Assembly: GCA_003517845.1 (NCBI GenBank)
Contig: DOZU01000251.1
Location: 1 to 6,371, forward strand
DNA length: 6,371 bases
Direction: 5' to 3'
Source of the DNA: Clostridiales bacterium
GTDB lineage: Bacteria > Bacillota > Sulfobacillia > UBA995
A model generated the notes under the pieces. The model did no database searches and was not told where the DNA came from. It saw nothing but the letters and a program-made list of their open reading frames with translations. Position 1 is the stretch's first letter, and each line of letters opens with the position of its first letter. The position numbers and the translations under genes were made by a program. This document shows positions 6,241-6,371 of this stretch, piece by piece.

Positions 6241-6371
6241 CGCGTTCGCCGGCTATCCCGGCGCCTCCGGCATTTCCTCGAGGGTGACGCGAACCGTCCG
6301 CTCGGCGGTACCACGGCGGTAGCGGACTTCGATTTGCTGGCCGACCGTCTTTGCGTCAAGGAACAGCCGGA
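6241..6371 (-). repeat. Right arm of 131-bp terminal inverted repeat
   Basis: This is the reverse-complement partner of 1-131, with mismatches at 6350, 6296 and 6288. It carries the end of a second htrA-like gene, its stop at 6253-6255, and the same 12 bases after the stop. Here those bases are non-coding and lie just before the dnaK promoter, whereas in the left arm they fall in the EamA reading frame. Confidence 0.95.
6253..6369 (-). CDS. HtrA/DegP-like serine protease, C-terminal fragment, second copy (partial, 5' end outside window)
   Basis: The last 38 codons of a gene entering from the right edge, ending 87 bases before dnaK on the same strand. It differs from the left copy in three residues: Lys for Arg at fragment residue 7, Thr for Met at 25 and Val for Ile at 28. 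The Thr and Val here give ERTVRVTLEEMPE, closer to what I expect of HtrA PDZ ends, so this may be the less altered copy. An envelope-protease gene directly ahead of dnaK-grpE makes a plausible protein-quality-control neighbourhood. Transcription may read through into dnaK, but dnaK also has its own promoter. The catalytic domain is out of view, so the family call rests on this tail alone. Confidence 0.6.
   Translation of the reverse strand, partial: RLFLDAKTVGQQIEVRYRRGTAERTVRVTLEEMPEAPG

Noticed and set aside
1..6371. Composite transposon or IS element with terminal inverted repeats
   Set aside because: The arms are ends of a coding gene, no transposase or integrase is present, and the content is housekeeping genes.
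1..6371. Circular plasmid or phage with overlapping ends
   Set aside because: The end repeats are inverted, not direct, so they give no evidence of circularity, and there are no replication or phage genes.

Overview
This is a GC-rich bacterial window of tightly packed genes. A four-gene minus-strand block runs from right to left: dnaK (Hsp70 chaperone), grpE (its nucleotide-exchange factor), an AAG/Mpg-family 3-methyladenine DNA glycosylase gene, and a class A (bifunctional) penicillin-binding protein gene. One plus-strand gene, an EamA/DMT-family ten-helix membrane transporter, converges on this block and overlaps the last gene by 18 bases. No tRNA, rRNA, CRISPR array or transposase gene was seen, and there is no gene-free stretch longer than 300 bases.

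The most unusual structure is at the ends. Bases 1-131 and 6241-6371 are near-perfect inverted copies of each other, with three mismatches. Each copy encodes the last 38 residues of a protein that resembles the C-terminal edge of a PDZ domain from an HtrA/DegP-type serine protease. Both partial genes point into the window: one leads into the EamA gene and the other into the dnaK promoter. The shared sequence continues 12 bases past both stop codons. This indicates either two nearly identical htrA-like paralogues flanking the segment, or a repeat that broke or misjoined the assembly.

The minus-strand block looks like one operon. A sigma70-like promoter lies between the right htrA-like end and dnaK. 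grpE starts 13 bases after the dnaK stop behind a strong Shine-Dalgarno sequence. The glycosylase start overlaps the grpE stop as GTGA, and the PBP gene follows after 56 bases. The set combines protein refolding (DnaK/GrpE), removal of alkylated bases (Mpg) and peptidoglycan synthesis (PBP1A-like), which fits an envelope and macromolecule-maintenance theme, especially next to an HtrA-type protease. No dnaJ, hrcA, CIRCE or HspR (HAIR) element is present.

Organism: the DnaK keeps the roughly 23-residue N-terminal insertion that low-GC Gram-positive DnaKs lack. Its substrate-binding and ATPase sequence recalls Chloroflexota or cyanobacterial-type DnaK. A GC-rich Chloroflexota-like bacterium is a reasonable guess, made from memory of these families without a search, and at low confidence.
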